A stretch of DNA of 64,000 nucleotides. Source: Trichopria drosophilae. Lineage: Eukaryota; Arthropoda; Insecta; Hymenoptera; Diapriidae. This document shows positions 1 to 10,904 of this stretch, in pieces. A program made the translations under genes and the position numbers. The first letter of the stretch is position 1, and every line of letters starts with the position of its first letter. The stretch spans positions 66,225,501 to 66,289,500 of the forward strand of contig CM059584.1 in NCBI GenBank assembly GCA_030407085.1, in the 5' to 3' direction. The notes beneath the pieces are model-generated. The model was not told where the DNA came from. It saw nothing but the letters and a program-made list of their open reading frames with translations, and ran no database searches.

Positions 1-1985
1 AGAAGGATTTATCATCGAAGTCAACAAGGACGATGTCAGGCTTATTGGCTTATATTTGCCTGCTCGTCGGAATTGAGTAATTCCAGTATAATCGGCACGA
101 CTCATTATCGACTACGGATTCAATATGAGTGGAGACGTACGGCAAAACTGAGGTCGCGTCAATACCATAGTTGCTGCGGAGATGATAATACAACACTCGG
201 AGAGCCGAATTGTGACGTTGGATGTATGCTGAGACTGCATATCTTAGACAAGCTGCCAAAAGATGCATTAGTGTCTCAACGTGACATCCACATGATCTAC
301 AAAGCGTACTCTGTACCGCCTAGTGTAAGACCGTCTGGCGGTACGCTAAGGTATTGATGACCCTATCCTGGCATGCGAAGATAAAACCCTCGGTGTCGGA
401 TTTCAAGCCCGCTGATCTTAAGAACGAGAAGGTCATCTCTGCCGACAAGCCAAGTTCTTGGACATTTCGAAAGAATTGTCCATGCAATGGCTTGTCGATA
501 TGCCTTCCCTCCAACATACGGAGTTGTTCCTTCCGTATGTTAGCCCTGAGACGCACTGGGCACCCATTCATGACTGATTCAGATTGCTGTGCACCACTAC
601 GTCCCACGTTGAAACCCAGACCGAGGTTCGCGCCGCTCGTCCCGCCGCGTTGTACAAAAACGCCCCCTTTCCCTGAATTTCATGCTGATGTACTAGCATC
701 ATCAGGGGATCCTCTGTTCGATTAATCACGTCGCAAGCCGTTTCGAGGACCAATCGGTCGTGCACACACTCCGGACTCAAAAGGCCACGATGTCCCATAT
801 TTCGGGGAAAATACAGTCGTTCCACGGAAGATCTTGGATGCAAACTGCGTTGAATACAAATCATCTTCCGTGTGCAACGTTCAAGACCCCTTAGCTCGTC
901 AACGTTCCACTTAAGTGTTACAAACGTATAGAGCACTGGTGAAACGGTCAACGTACTCGTGGCTGCCACCTTATTTTTCCCCGTCAATTCTGATGACCAG
1001 ATCTGACGGAGAAGGCGCCGATATTTCTTAATGATGGTGGTTTTAGCAGCCTGCACATCCTGGACATGCCTTTGAGGTACGCCCAGGTATGTGCAGGCTT
1101 CCTCGGCGCTAAGGTGGCGGACATTTCCGTTGTCGAGCTCCAGATCGTTGTTAATGGAGTCTGACCTTCCTCTGTGAAAATGAACGACGGCACACTTCTC
1201 CAATCCGAATCCTATGCCTATATCTCTCGAGTATGTGAGGGCGATGTTTACAGATCGATGTAATTGATTTTCGCCAGGTGCGTATAATTTTAAATCATCC
1301 ATATAGAACAAATGAGTGATCTTATGTACACGTTCACCAGGCGGCCCACACTTGTACCCTTGAGATTGTTGGAGAGTAACGGATAGAGGCAATAGTGAGG
1401 TTCAGAAAAGCAGAGGACTCAGAGAATCTCCCTGAGAGACACCTCTTTGGAATTGAACCAGTCTAGAAATGGTTCTTCGCTTGCTCGATGTCATGACAAA
1501 GCGCGTTTTCCAAAGAGTCATCAGGTCTTCTACACTTCTCACAATATTTGGGTGGACGTGGAGGCGTTTGAGCAACAAGCTTAATAGCTCGTGCGATGTT
1601 GAGTCATACGGTTTCATGTAATCCAGCCAGGCTATTGACAGGTTACGCTTCTACTGGACTGAGTCCTGACAAACACACCTGTCGATAAGCAAGTTGTCGT
1701 TGTCCTCGCAGCCGGAAACCCCCATTTTGCAGCCTCGTTGTTCTACTATCCGTTGCCACACCGGTTTCACGGATTTCTCAATACGTTCGTTCAAGACGTT
1801 AGTGAACCATTTGTATTACGTATTGAGGCACGTGATTGGTCTATGGTTTCTCGGATCAGACAAGTCTCCCGACTTTGGGATTAGTGTCCTACGGCCCTCC
1901 ACCAGCCAGGGCGGAATGGGTTGGTCTCCATTTATGTAAGAGGTGAATATTCGGGCTAGGTGTTGATGGACAGAAGTGAACTTCT
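1..1985 (-). pseudogene. R4/Dong-like non-LTR retrotransposon copy A: RT, CCHC finger and start of RLE endonuclease
   Basis: This is the C-terminal two thirds of a retrotransposon polyprotein that copies element RNA at a nick made by its own endonuclease. Reading leftwards on the minus strand, an RT segment lies at about 1985-1000, with QFQRGVSQGDSLSPLLF near 1402-1450 and the catalytic FYMDDLKLYA near 1280-1312. A connection region with the YLGVPQRHVQ motif follows near 1065-1100, then a cysteine/histidine finger (LAACLRYAVSAYIQRHN) near 200-260. The PDIVLVDF start of a restriction-like endonuclease is cut by the window edge. The frame is broken several times, for example near 570-607 and 1392-1402, so this copy is dead. 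It matches copy B (3535-5723) throughout. The endonuclease type and RT signature fit the R2/R4 group. The narrower R4/Dong label is an inference. Confidence 0.85.
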
Positions 1986-1989
1986 TCCA

Positions 1990-3018
1990 TCAATAGTTGT
2001 TAATTCCATCCCAGCCAGGCGAGGAGAAATTCATCGCTCTTCTGATGGCATTAGTCACCTCTAATATACTGACGGTTAGGCAATCTTCACATTGTTTTGT
2101 GAGTTCGTCACACAACTCGGTAAAGGCTTCGATACCCGGAGTGTCTGCATTAAGCCCGGATGTTTTCTCGTAGATACTCCACCAGAATACTTCAACTGAG
2201 GCCATCGACGGACACTCGCGGGAGGCTGCGATACGATGTTTGAAGAAGTTAGACGGATTCGACCAAAATGTTGCATTTGCATCCTCCCGTCTTTGCAGCC
2301 TCTTTTTGGCATCCGCCAAACGTTGCTTGATGTTGAGCCACTTCAGCTTGTTCAGTGTGTGATAGTACGTCCGCAGTTGTTATGCGAACTTCTTGACTTT
2401 AGCCGTAAATGAACGGCCAGATGTTAAATAGTCGATCACACACTGAATTCGGGAAGCGAGTTTCCGTGTCAGTCGAATCTTGCCGTTCAATTGAGACATG
2501 CGTTTTGTAATCAGCCGACTCCCCGATAACTGTGTCAGATTTCGCGAAGTCACCAGATCATTCGCAGTCTCATAAACGGCACAATTGACTTGCCACAGGT
2601 CGCAGCCATCTGGAAGAGCATCCAGAAGTAGGCTATTTGCTCTGTCTATTTCTCGTTGTTTAGGCAAAGTTTTCGTTGTCAGATTTCGCCTAAACACGAG
2701 TGTCGTACATTCACAATGTAGAGCATCCCTCCGTTGTTAGTGTACATCCGGTACCGGTTGACAGCTGGGAACAACGAAACCTATCCGCGTCAGATAGGCC
2801 ACATAATCTCTAAGTGGTTGTTGAGAAAAGCGACCTGCCAGTTCGGGATGCATTACTGCAAACCGACTATGCATTCGCACCATGTAGTCTCTCTGTTGCG
2901 GACAGCGCTCCTCGTAGCAGCGCATTAGATCTTGCCTGAGATCCTCCGTCCACTCAAATCGTCCGTGGGAAAAAATTGGTCGTTTTCCCAGGACACCCGA
3001 TGAGACACGGTCATTCAT
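1990..3018 (-). pseudogene. R4/Dong-like copy A: N-terminal region with Myb-like segment
   Basis: This is the N-terminal third of copy A and has no counterpart in copy B. Reading leftwards it holds a segment with FEWTEDLRQDLMRCYEE near 2895-2960, whose tryptophan and charged helix pattern resembles the Myb/SANT-like DNA-binding part of R2/R4-type proteins. A basic helical segment follows at 2380-2697, then the pre-RT segment at 1990-2319 ending in FSSPGWDGI, a usual lead-in to RT. Stops and frameshifts separate the blocks (2319-2380 and 2697-2737). At about 3018 the reading is interrupted by an RT-derived fragment, so the true N-terminus, where target-binding zinc fingers would be expected, is not seen. 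The Myb assignment is by pattern only. Confidence 0.7.
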
Positions 3019-3155
3019 TCTCGGATCGGACAAGTCTCCCGATTTTGGGATTAGTGTCGTTCGGCCCTCCACCAGCCAGTGCGGAATGGGTTGGCCTCAA
3101 TTTATATAAGAGGTGAATATTCGGACTAGGTGTTGATGGACAGAAGTGAACTTCT
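3015..3155 (-). repeat. Orphan 140-bp RT fragment of the R4/Dong-like family
   Basis: This stretch repeats the RT start region (EGRTTLIPKSGDLSDP on the minus strand), also found at 1850-1990 in copy A and 5680-5816 in copy B. It sits upstream (5' in element sense) of copy A's N-terminal region, which is out of order. Its right edge, at gacagaagtgaa, is the same point at which copy B stops matching the family (about 5816). It is therefore either the 5'-truncated remnant of a third copy or the product of template switching or unequal exchange. Confidence 0.7.
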
Positions 3156-3159
3156 TCTT

Positions 3160-3200
3160 CTACTTCTTATTATTATTATTTTATTTTTTATTTTTTTTTA
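3160..3200. repeat. ATT/TAA-type simple repeat at the 3' end of copy B
   Basis: On the minus strand this is an A-rich stretch with TAA and AAT repeats immediately after the 3' untranslated region of copy B. Dong elements of the R4 clade are known to insert into TAA repeats. The tract could be the target or a tail added during reverse transcription. Confidence 0.7.
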
Positions 3201-5816
3201 GTGTGGGTGAATCCCCCTCCTCGTTTAAATCCGAATGCTTATCTTCGCCTCTCCAGTGGGATTGAATTTTTTTTTTTTTTGACGGAGGGGGGAAATGCAT
3301 TAGGCACCATAGGGGGTTGAAGATGTTGTGTAACCCCCCGTGTGTCGGACTCCCTCACCTTTGATGTTAACGGCAAGGTTACCGACTAAAACCCTAACCT
3401 CCTTTGGCCCTCCAAAATCCACGTGTGCAGTCTGGAGCAGAAAAGTGGCTCCGATATCCATCTCCTCCGCTGCAGACTGCGCCGGGCCATTTCGTTTGCA
3501 GCTGTAACCACTCCCTCTACCATTGGGTTAGTGGTTACAGGATCTCGTGTGACCTCAGTAGACGGAGAGATCCCAGCAGCACTGCTTTCTGCATTCGGCC
3601 TGCGATGGAATTTGCATGTTCTTGACAGGCCGGAATGCTTTTGATGTTTTGGAGGAAAGTTGGTCTCATTCCTCCTAGCACTCCAATTATCAGCACGACG
3701 AGCTTGATTTTGAACCCTCGATACAGCTTGCGAATCTCGAACAGGAGTTCCTGATATTTCATCCGTTTTTCGTCCTCTTTGCTGACTATATTTGTTTCTG
3801 CTGGTGCAGAAAACTCGATGACGAAGATGGATTTGTCACCGAAGTCAACAAGGACGATGTCAGGCTTATTGGCTGATATTTGCCTGCTCGTCGGAAATGA
3901 GTAATTCCAGTATATTCGGCACGATTCATTCCCGACAACAGATTCAATATCAGTGGGGACGTACGGCAAAACTGGGGTTGCATCAATACCATAAGTGCTG
4001 CGAAGATGATAATACAGCACTCGAAGAGCCGCATTGTGACGTTCGATGTATGCTGAAACTGCATATATTGGGCATGCTGCCAAAAGATGCATTAGTGTCT
4101 CAGCATGACATCTACACAATCTACAAAGCGTACTCTGTACCGCCTGGTGTAAGATGTTCTGGCGATACGCTAAGGTATTGATGACCCCATCCTGGGATGC
4201 GAAGATAAAACCCTCGGTCTCGGATTTCAAGCCGGCTGATCTTAAGAAGGAGAAGGTCATCTCTGCCGACAAGCCAAGTTGTTAGACATTTCGAAAGAAT
4301 TGTTCATGCAACGGCTTGTCGATATGCCTTCCCTCCAACATACGGAATTGTTCCTTCCGTATGTTAGCCCTGAGACGCTCTGGGCACAGATTGATGACTG
4401 ATTCAGCCTCCTGTGCACCACTACGTCTCACGTTGAAAACCAGACCGAGGTTTCGCGCCGCTCGTTCCGCCGCGTTGTACAAAAACGCCCCCTTCCCCTG
4501 AATTTCATGCTGATGTACTAGCATCATCAGGGGATCCTCTGTTCGATTAATCACGTCGCAAGCTGTTTCGAGGACCAATCGGTCATGCATACACTCCAGG
4601 CTTAAAAGGCCACGACCTCCCATATTTCGGGGCAAATACAGTCGTTCCACGGAAGATCTTGGATGCAAACTGCGTTGCAACAAATCATCTTCCGTGTGCT
4701 TCGGTCAAGATCCCTTAGCTCGTCAACGTTCCACTTCAGTGCTCCAAAAGAATAGAGCACTGGTGATACGGCCAACATATTCGTGGCTGCCACCTTATTT
4801 CTCCCGGTCAATTCTGATGACCAGATCTGACGGAGAATGCGCCGGTATTTCTTAATGATGGCGGTTTTAGCAGCCTGCACATCCTGGACATGCCTTTGAG
4901 GTACGCCCAGGTATGTGTAGGCTTCTTCGGCGCTAAGGTGGCGGATGATATTACCGTTGACGAGCTCCATATCGTTGTTATGGGAGCCTGACCTTTCTCT
5001 GTGCAAATGAACGACTGCACACTTGTCCAATCCGAATTCCATGCCGATATCTCTCGAGTATGTGAGGGCGATGTTCAGAGATCGATGTAATTGATCATCG
5101 CCTGATGCGTATAATTTAAGATCATCCATACAGAAAAGATGGGTGATCTTATGTACACGTTCACCAGGCGGTCCACACTTGTACCCTTGAGATTTCCGGA
5201 GAGCAACGGATAGAGGCAATAGTGAGATGCAGAAGAGCAGAGGACTCAGAGAATCCCCCTGATAGACACCTCTTTGGAATTGAACCAATCTAGACATGGT
5301 TCGACGCTTGCCCGATGTCATGATAAAGCGTGTTTTCCAAAGAGGCATCAGATCTTTTACAATTCTCACTATGTTTGGGTGGACTTGGAGGCGTTTGAGC
5401 AACAAGCTTAAAAGCTCGTGCGTTGTTGAGTCATACGCCTTCATGTAATCCAGCCAGGCTATCGACAGGTTACGCTTGTACTGGACTGCGTCCTGACAAA
5501 CACACCTGTCGATAAGCAAGTTGTCCTTGCAGCCGGATACACCCATTTTGCAGCCTCGTTGTTCTACTATCCGTTGCCACACTGGTTTCACGGATTTCTC
5601 AATACGTTCGTTCAAGATGTTAGTGAACAATTTGTATAACGTATTGAGACACGTGAACGGTCTATGGTTTTTCGGATCGGACAAGTCTCCCGATTTTGGG
5701 ATCAGTGTCGTTCGGCCCTCCACCAGCTAGTGCCGAATGGGTTGGTCTCCATTTATATAAGAGGTGAATATTCGGGCTAGGTGTTGATGGACAGAAGTGA
5801 AAACGCATACGTTGTA
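3201..5816 (-). mobile_element. R4/Dong-like RLE non-LTR retrotransposon, 5'-truncated copy B
   Basis: A second copy of the family at 1-3018, in the same orientation. It begins inside the pre-RT region (homology to copy A stops at about 5816), runs through RT, finger and endonuclease, and ends in a 3' untranslated region of about 330 bases (3201-3534) containing an internal T/A run at about 3270-3284. It is a head-to-tail neighbour of copy A. 5' truncation is normal for target-primed reverse transcription. The right junction abuts BEL/Pao sequence directly. Confidence 0.85.
3535..5723 (-). pseudogene. R4/Dong-like copy B polyprotein: RT, CCHC finger, restriction-like endonuclease
   Basis: Three overlapping open segments (5723-4602, 4683-4282, 4272-3535) give a nearly continuous protein broken by a frameshift near 4640-4680 and a stop near 4275. 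The RT part has DYMKAYDS, QGDSLSPLLF and the active-site FCMDDLKLYA near 5110-5140, where copy A has Tyr before MDD. The finger reads CRLCRCHAETLMHLLAACP. The endonuclease shows KPDIVLVDFGDKSIFVIEFS near 3820-3880, i.e. PD followed by E-x-S where K is usual, then KYQELLFEIRKLY. C-terminal finger plus restriction-like nuclease is the R2/R4 architecture, in contrast to the AP-endonuclease LINEs elsewhere in this window. The copy is close to complete over this region but cannot make one continuous protein. Confidence 0.85.
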
Positions 5817-5839
5817 TGTATGCATTACATTCAGCAAAT

Positions 5840-6072
5840 TTCCGATAAATTAACGCTGGGAAACGGTTAAAACAAAAGCGGTTTGCTCTAACTGTTTATC
5901 ATAAAATGTCGAAGTGTAAAAGTAACCGTTCATGTACGCAGTGTGGTGAAAGGCATCATTCGCTATTGCATTCGTCACAACAGACAGTGACACCTGGTGT
6001 AACGTCCTCAAACTCGAAAAACGCAATCACGAGTACCTCGAAGGAGGACGTATCAGATCATGTTGTCAATTA
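5840..6072 (+). pseudogene. BEL/Pao gag C-terminal zinc knuckles
   Basis: A frame ending KAVCSNCLS (about 5877-5906) runs into a stop. The reading continues in another frame as CKSNRSCTQCGERHHSLLH (about 5918-5980). Together these are the paired CCHC-type knuckles that close BEL/Pao gag proteins and bind RNA, split here by a frameshift near 5908. Everything upstream in gag is missing because the element is cut at 5816. Confidence 0.7.
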
Positions 6073-6073
6073 A

Positions 6074-6484
6074 GTGCACACTCATTTAAGCATGTCGCAA
6101 ATACCTGCTCACGTGATGCTCGCAACTGCGTGGGTTATCGTAGCCGCAACTTACCAACGGAAGGAAAAATATCGTGCGTTGCTGGACCAAGGATCAAAGC
6201 ATACCCTTATAACACGTGAAGCTGCGAATATACTTCGGACTAAATGGTATAGTACATCGGAGGTAATCAGCGGAATTGGGCAAAGTGGTTCAGAGAAGGT
6301 CCAAAAGATAGTTCCAATCACGGTTAGCGCAGTTAGTGACCAGGTGGCATCCCTTTCAACTGATGCTCTAATAGTTGATTCTTTAACACACTATACACCC
6401 AATTTTAAATTCCCGCTCAAGCAATGGTCGCATCTAAGCGATCTAAGATTCGCGGAGGGGTGTCCTACGAATAATACGCAATAG
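6074..6484 (+). pseudogene. BEL/Pao aspartic protease segment
   Basis: An open segment of 136 codons contains ALLDQGSKHTLITREAA, the position of the retropepsin active site, which in BEL elements usually reads LLDSGS. Ser/Thr of the D-S/T-G triad is replaced by Gln, which should disable the enzyme. The following WSHLSDLRFAEG matches the spacer before the RT region. A stop at 6482-6484 separates it from IGADVF, which is normally in the same frame. Confidence 0.75.
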
Positions 6485-8250
6485 TGCACCTGATTATCGG
6501 GGCCGATGTATTCCCGTATGCTGTTTGCGATGGATTACGACGCTGGCAACTCGACGAGCCGGTCGCGATGAACACCATCTTTGGATGGGTTTTGATGGGT
6601 GCAACGGATACTACAGCAAGAGATTCCCCCAACAACCATTCACGTGCATCTCAAGCTCGCAGTGGACGAGTTGCATTCTGCTCTAACTCGTTTTTGGACA
6701 ATAGAGGAGCTTCCTAGTTGCCGTCATCTCTCTACAGATGAGGAATTATGTAAACGACATTTTTCCGAAACGCATTCTCGAGCGAAAGACGGGCGGTACA
6801 TAGTTCGCATTCCGCTTAAATCCCCCTCCCTGTAATTCGGCGACACATTTACGCGCGCGACTAATTGTCTTCGATCAATCGAGCATCGACTATCTAAACG
6901 TCCAGAGGAACGCAATGAGTATGAGATGTTTTTGACCGAATATGAGACTCGCACATGCGTATCGCTACTGATGAGCCCACCTCGTCCGTTGTGTACCTCC
7001 CCATCACCCGGTATTCAAACGATCGATCACCACCAGCAAATTAAGAGTCGTTTTTATTGCTTCTTGCATTGTATTCGATGGTATCTCAATAAATGAAAGA
7101 TAATTAATAAGACGAGCGCGATCTCAACTTACAGCGCATCTTATGGCGCAAGTCACCAGAAGATGCGATGGCATCGTACCAATTTCTAACCGTGATTTAC
7201 GGTATGGCCAGTGCTCCGTTCTGGGCGTTGGGGAAAGAAGCCCTATTGCAAAACTTTTTTGTAGACGATGTCCTATTTGGAGCTGCCTCACTCGACGAAA
7301 CGAGAGTCATATGTGATTAGCTTGAAAAGGAATTTGAAATTAGTGAAAATGGATCAGGAACTCAGCTGCGCTACTATCCGATATTGATGTTGCACATGTC
7401 AGCTTAGCAGATAATAATAGGTCAATTAAACTTGACGATACAGTGCACATCCTTGGCCTCGCATGGAAAACAGCCATTGATGCATACAAATTCACGGTCT
7501 CTATAAAAACCATGCCTGTCGTTACGAAACGCACGGTTTTATCTCAAATCGCACGGCTGTTTGACCTCTTAGGTTGGCTAGCACCCGTAGTGGTCACAGT
7601 CAAGATTTTTATTCAACAATTGTGGCTCAATCAAACCGATTGGGACACACCGCTCTCCCTCTCAATGGAGTCATATTGGCGTACCTTTGAGATGACGCTT
7701 CCGCTCTTAGCAAAAAACCGCTACCTCGATGGCTAGGTACGCTGTCGAACAGCGCATGTGAATTACACGAATTTTCGAACGCTTCGTCCAAAGCGTATGC
7801 GGCAGTCGTATATGCACGAGTCACGGATGATACTGGGTGTTGTACCACGAAACTCATCATTGCCAAGACGCGAGTCGCTCCTGCCAAGCAACAAACCATA
7901 CCACGCCTATTGTGCGCATCTCGACCTTTGGCTCAATTGCTTTCACAATTAAAATAAAATTCTACCTTCTCTGAGTGCTTGATTCATGCTTGGACAGATA
8001 CTTCCATTGTGATTGCGTGGCCGAGTGTCAGTGTTACCGAATGTACAGTGATGCCACGTTCCTGGTCTCGACAATCCGGCCGACTTAGCCTCTCGCGGCA
8101 TATCAGTTCTGGACCTCATTGACCCTGAGCTATGGTGGAAAGGTCCAGCATGGCTTTGTTACAGTCTGAATGGCCTTCTCAAGACTTGCGGTTAACAACG
8201 AAGCTGATCTTGAATGAAAGACTACGATTCACACGCATCATACCGAAGTA
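6485..8250 (+). pseudogene. BEL/Pao reverse transcriptase and RNase H remains
   Basis: Recognisable blocks in changing frames are IIGADVFPYAVCDGLRRW (6490-6545), FGWVLMGATD (6578-6610), TRFWTIEELPS (about 6690), YQFLTVIYGMASAPFWALGK (about 7170-7225), the RT active site NFFVDDVLFGA (about 7248-7280) and QIARLFDLLGWLAPVVVTVK (about 7540-7605). The RT core between about 6900 and 7120 is mostly unreadable and appears shortened. The RNase H region (7740-8250) is heavily mutated. This is a non-functional relic. Confidence 0.75.
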
Positions 8251-8265
8251 GTTACCAATGATCCG

Positions 8266-9283
8266 TTGGATATCTTCAGGCAATTTTCATCGTGGCCGCG
8301 ACTTGTCCGTGTCTTAGGCCGAGTCTTAAATGCCTTTAAGAGACGCCATGAAGTCTCATCCATTAACTTCTCAGGTGTCGAATCCCGTATATTTAGACTA
8401 ACACAACTCTCAGCTTTTCCCTCTGAAATAGCACTTTTATCCCAAAATGCTCCTGAGTTCAATGGCATCAAACGCCTTCAGCCAGGACACCAGGTACGTA
8501 AAACGAGCAAATTGCAAAATCTAAATCCATTTCTGGATAAAGATGGACTCATCCGAGTAGGCGGACGTCTATCTATGGCTCCATTATCCTATTTGTCGAA
8601 ATTTCCGGTCATACTTATGTCCGGGAACTCTCTTGGCACGACGAGCTCATGAGCGTTGTCTACATGGAAGCGTCAATCTCACCCTCAGAGCTCTTCGCGA
8701 TCAGGTGTGGGTGTTAAAAGTCCGGAAGGTTATCGAATCTGTGGTGTATCATTGTGTGACATGTGCACGACATAACGCTTTGACTCTATTACAGCTGATG
8801 GGTTCATTGTCACCGGCACGCATCGTTCGCCCCCGTCGCTCATTCGCGGAATGTGGCATAGATTACGCGGGACCCATCAAGATGCGCTTGGCGAGCGGTC
8901 GTAGTCATCGCGCTCAACTCGCGTACATTGTAATTTTTGTATGCATGGCCACTCGCGCAGTGCACCCGGAGGTCGCTTGCGATTATTCAACCAGTACGTT
9001 CTTATCTGCATTCGAGCGTTTTTATTCGTGTCGTGGTATGCCGTCAGTTGTGTACAGTGGCTGCGGGACCAACTTCGATGGGGCTGACAGGGAACTGCGA
9101 GCCGCCTTTCGCGCCGCCGTAAATTCGGAGGATATTCGTGCACGTGTCAATGAGGATGGCGTAGACTGGAAGTTCATTCCACCTGCCTCTCCTCACTTTG
9201 GTGGATTGTTGGAGGCTAGAGTGAGGTTCATGAAACGCCATCTTCGACGCATTCTCGGTGATCGATTATGCACCGCTTTCTGA
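8266..9283 (+). pseudogene. BEL/Pao integrase
   Basis: Two open segments (8266-8652 and 8633-9283) overlap by a frameshift. The first carries NPFLDKDGLIRVGGRLSMAP, the BEL pre-integrase signature. The second has the HHCC finger (AHERCLHG, then CVTCARH) and the catalytic core: CGIDYAGPIKM with the first Asp and PHFGGLLEARVRFMKRHLRR with the Glu. The second catalytic Asp, expected in a SDNGTNF-type motif, is lost: the sequence reads SGCGTNFDGA (about 9052-9085). With the frameshift this makes the integrase inactive. The remaining 200-codon frame is well preserved for such an otherwise damaged element. Confidence 0.85.
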
Positions 9284-9289
9284 TAATAT

Positions 9290-9615
9290 AGAAAGTCTCG
9301 ATGCTTTGACTCCGGCGCATTTCCTGATTGGCGGCCCCCTCGTTGCTGCTCCGGCACCACTTTTGGCTGATTGGCAGTAACTCCGCATTCTTGATGGCAG
9401 GTGTATAATCAGTTATTGGAGCGATTCTGGAGAGAATGTTCTGAAGACTACATCAAGTCTTGCCAGCATCGCTCTAAATGACAAACCTCTTCTTCTTCCA
9501 TAAATCCCGGACAAATGATCCTATTGCGCAACAACCAGTTGTCTCCTGCTAAATGGGATCTGGCTGGCGTCGTTGAATGCCTCCGGGATTTGATGGACTG
9601 GTACGCGTGGTAACA
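9290..9615 (+). pseudogene. BEL/Pao C-terminal domain after integrase
   Basis: Readable pieces LDALTPAHFLIGGPLVAAP (9300-9355) and LLRNNQLSPAKWDLAGVVE (about 9520-9580) belong to the conserved domain that follows integrase in BEL/Pao polyproteins. Stops and a frameshift separate them. Confidence 0.7.
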
Positions 9616-9639
9616 ATTCGAACCGCGAAAACAATTTTG

Positions 9640-10340
9640 AAAAGACTAATAACAAAGTTAGCGCTTTTACCAATAGCTATCGGCTGTTACACCGAGTCCA
9701 AGACCAATAACTAGTTAAATTTAAGTCTATGAGTATGTCAGGTGCATTAGTCGCATATTTTTGCGACCCGATTATCGCAAGGCGGGCGGTATGTTCGTGT
9801 ATGTTTTCAATTTCAGTTCGCTTCATTTGATATAATGAGTTGCGCAATGAAACCCATGGCAGCACCTATTGAAAGAAGCGCGGTATTACACTTATCGAAG
9901 TTGTGGTCACCTCCATTAATTGTAATTGTTTTTGATTTTAATATTCGGATTAATCACCCGAGGGCGCAACAATTTTCCGTTTTTACCGAATTCACTACTT
10001 CGGTTTCCAGCTTTAATTAGAATTTGCAAAACCACGTGGTCGAGCGCACGCATCTTTGAAGTACAAAATCGGCAAAAGGACAGTCGAACCGCATAATCAG
10101 CATCCGAAATTTAATCACGCGACGTGCAATCTTTACGCTTAATTGCGCGAGTGATTAATTATGATAATAATTTCTGTAATAAACTTGGTGGCATAAAATA
10201 GTCGATTTACCAACCACGTGACTCAATGTTATGTTATCATTAAAAACTCGGCACTGATATCAATAAAATAGTGACCTTTAGTGCAATTAAGTGTCCTTTT
10301 TTTTGTGCACATCACGTCCTAACTTGATCAGTTCCGATTC
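9640..10340 (+). repeat. Possible BEL/Pao 3' LTR
   Basis: Non-coding sequence after the polyprotein contains a tgttacaccgag start-like motif near 9689 and an aataaa signal near 10262 followed by a GT/T-rich stretch, as expected of an LTR. There is no second LTR in the window to align with, so both borders are guesses. Confidence 0.3.
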
Positions 10341-10904
10341 CTGAAAAACGCATGGACGTAATTGGAGTTTCTTCAATATTCTTGCAGAGCATTCCACACG
10401 CCCACAAATAGATTATTAAAAGTATTAAGAGTAAGTTTAATTCTTATCTTTGTAAAAATATAATAATTTAATATAAGTACCTGTTATAAAATTATAATAC
10501 AGCCACAATGTGCTTGCATTCTTCGCTAGCGCCCTCCTTATACGAGCAGTGAATATTGTCGTTTACAACCTCTTGATTATTATTTTCATTTCTAATTAAT
10601 AGCATACCTATTATTTCGTGAGGTTCACTAGAAAGAGCACTGGTTTGTAAACATAGAAAGAATAATTCAATTCAATTTTTCTCTACTTTTGTACTACCGC
10701 ACGTTACTATCATGTCCGAATTCACAATAATTTGACCTTGTTCGAGATGTCACGAGCAGCTGTTCGAATCATTGAATTTCAAAACAATGTTCAGTTTCAG
10801 CGTCAACATTTTTACCACTTTCTATAAACAATCAATATTTAAAAACTATAAATGTGAATGTCACTACAGATATCAATGTTTGAATGTGTACACCCAGTTC
10901 TGCC
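10341..10904. other. AT-rich sequence without recognised features
   Basis: No coding pattern, RNA gene or repeat was recognised. Confidence 0.5.

Larger units (their letters stand above)
5817..10340 (+). mobile_element. BEL/Pao LTR retrotransposon, 5'-truncated and decayed
   Basis: The gag end, protease, RT, integrase and C-terminal domain of a BEL/Pao element follow one another on the plus strand. The order and the signature phrases (IGADVFPYAV, FGWVLMG, LFDLLGWLAPVVV) are those of BEL/Pao. The left side starts abruptly at copy B of the R4/Dong-like element. No 5' LTR and almost no gag remain. The right limit is uncertain. A poly(A) signal (aataaa) at about 10262 followed by T-rich sequence suggests the 3' LTR ends before about 10340. 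Confidence 0.8.

Noticed and set aside
3404..3644. Two plus-strand frames of 73 codons
   Set aside because: They are antisense shadows of the 3' end and untranslated region of the R4/Dong-like copy B.
5817..10350. aacgcat near both ends of the BEL/Pao region as a target duplication
   Set aside because: BEL/Pao duplications are shorter, the left end lacks an LTR, and the word is common by chance.
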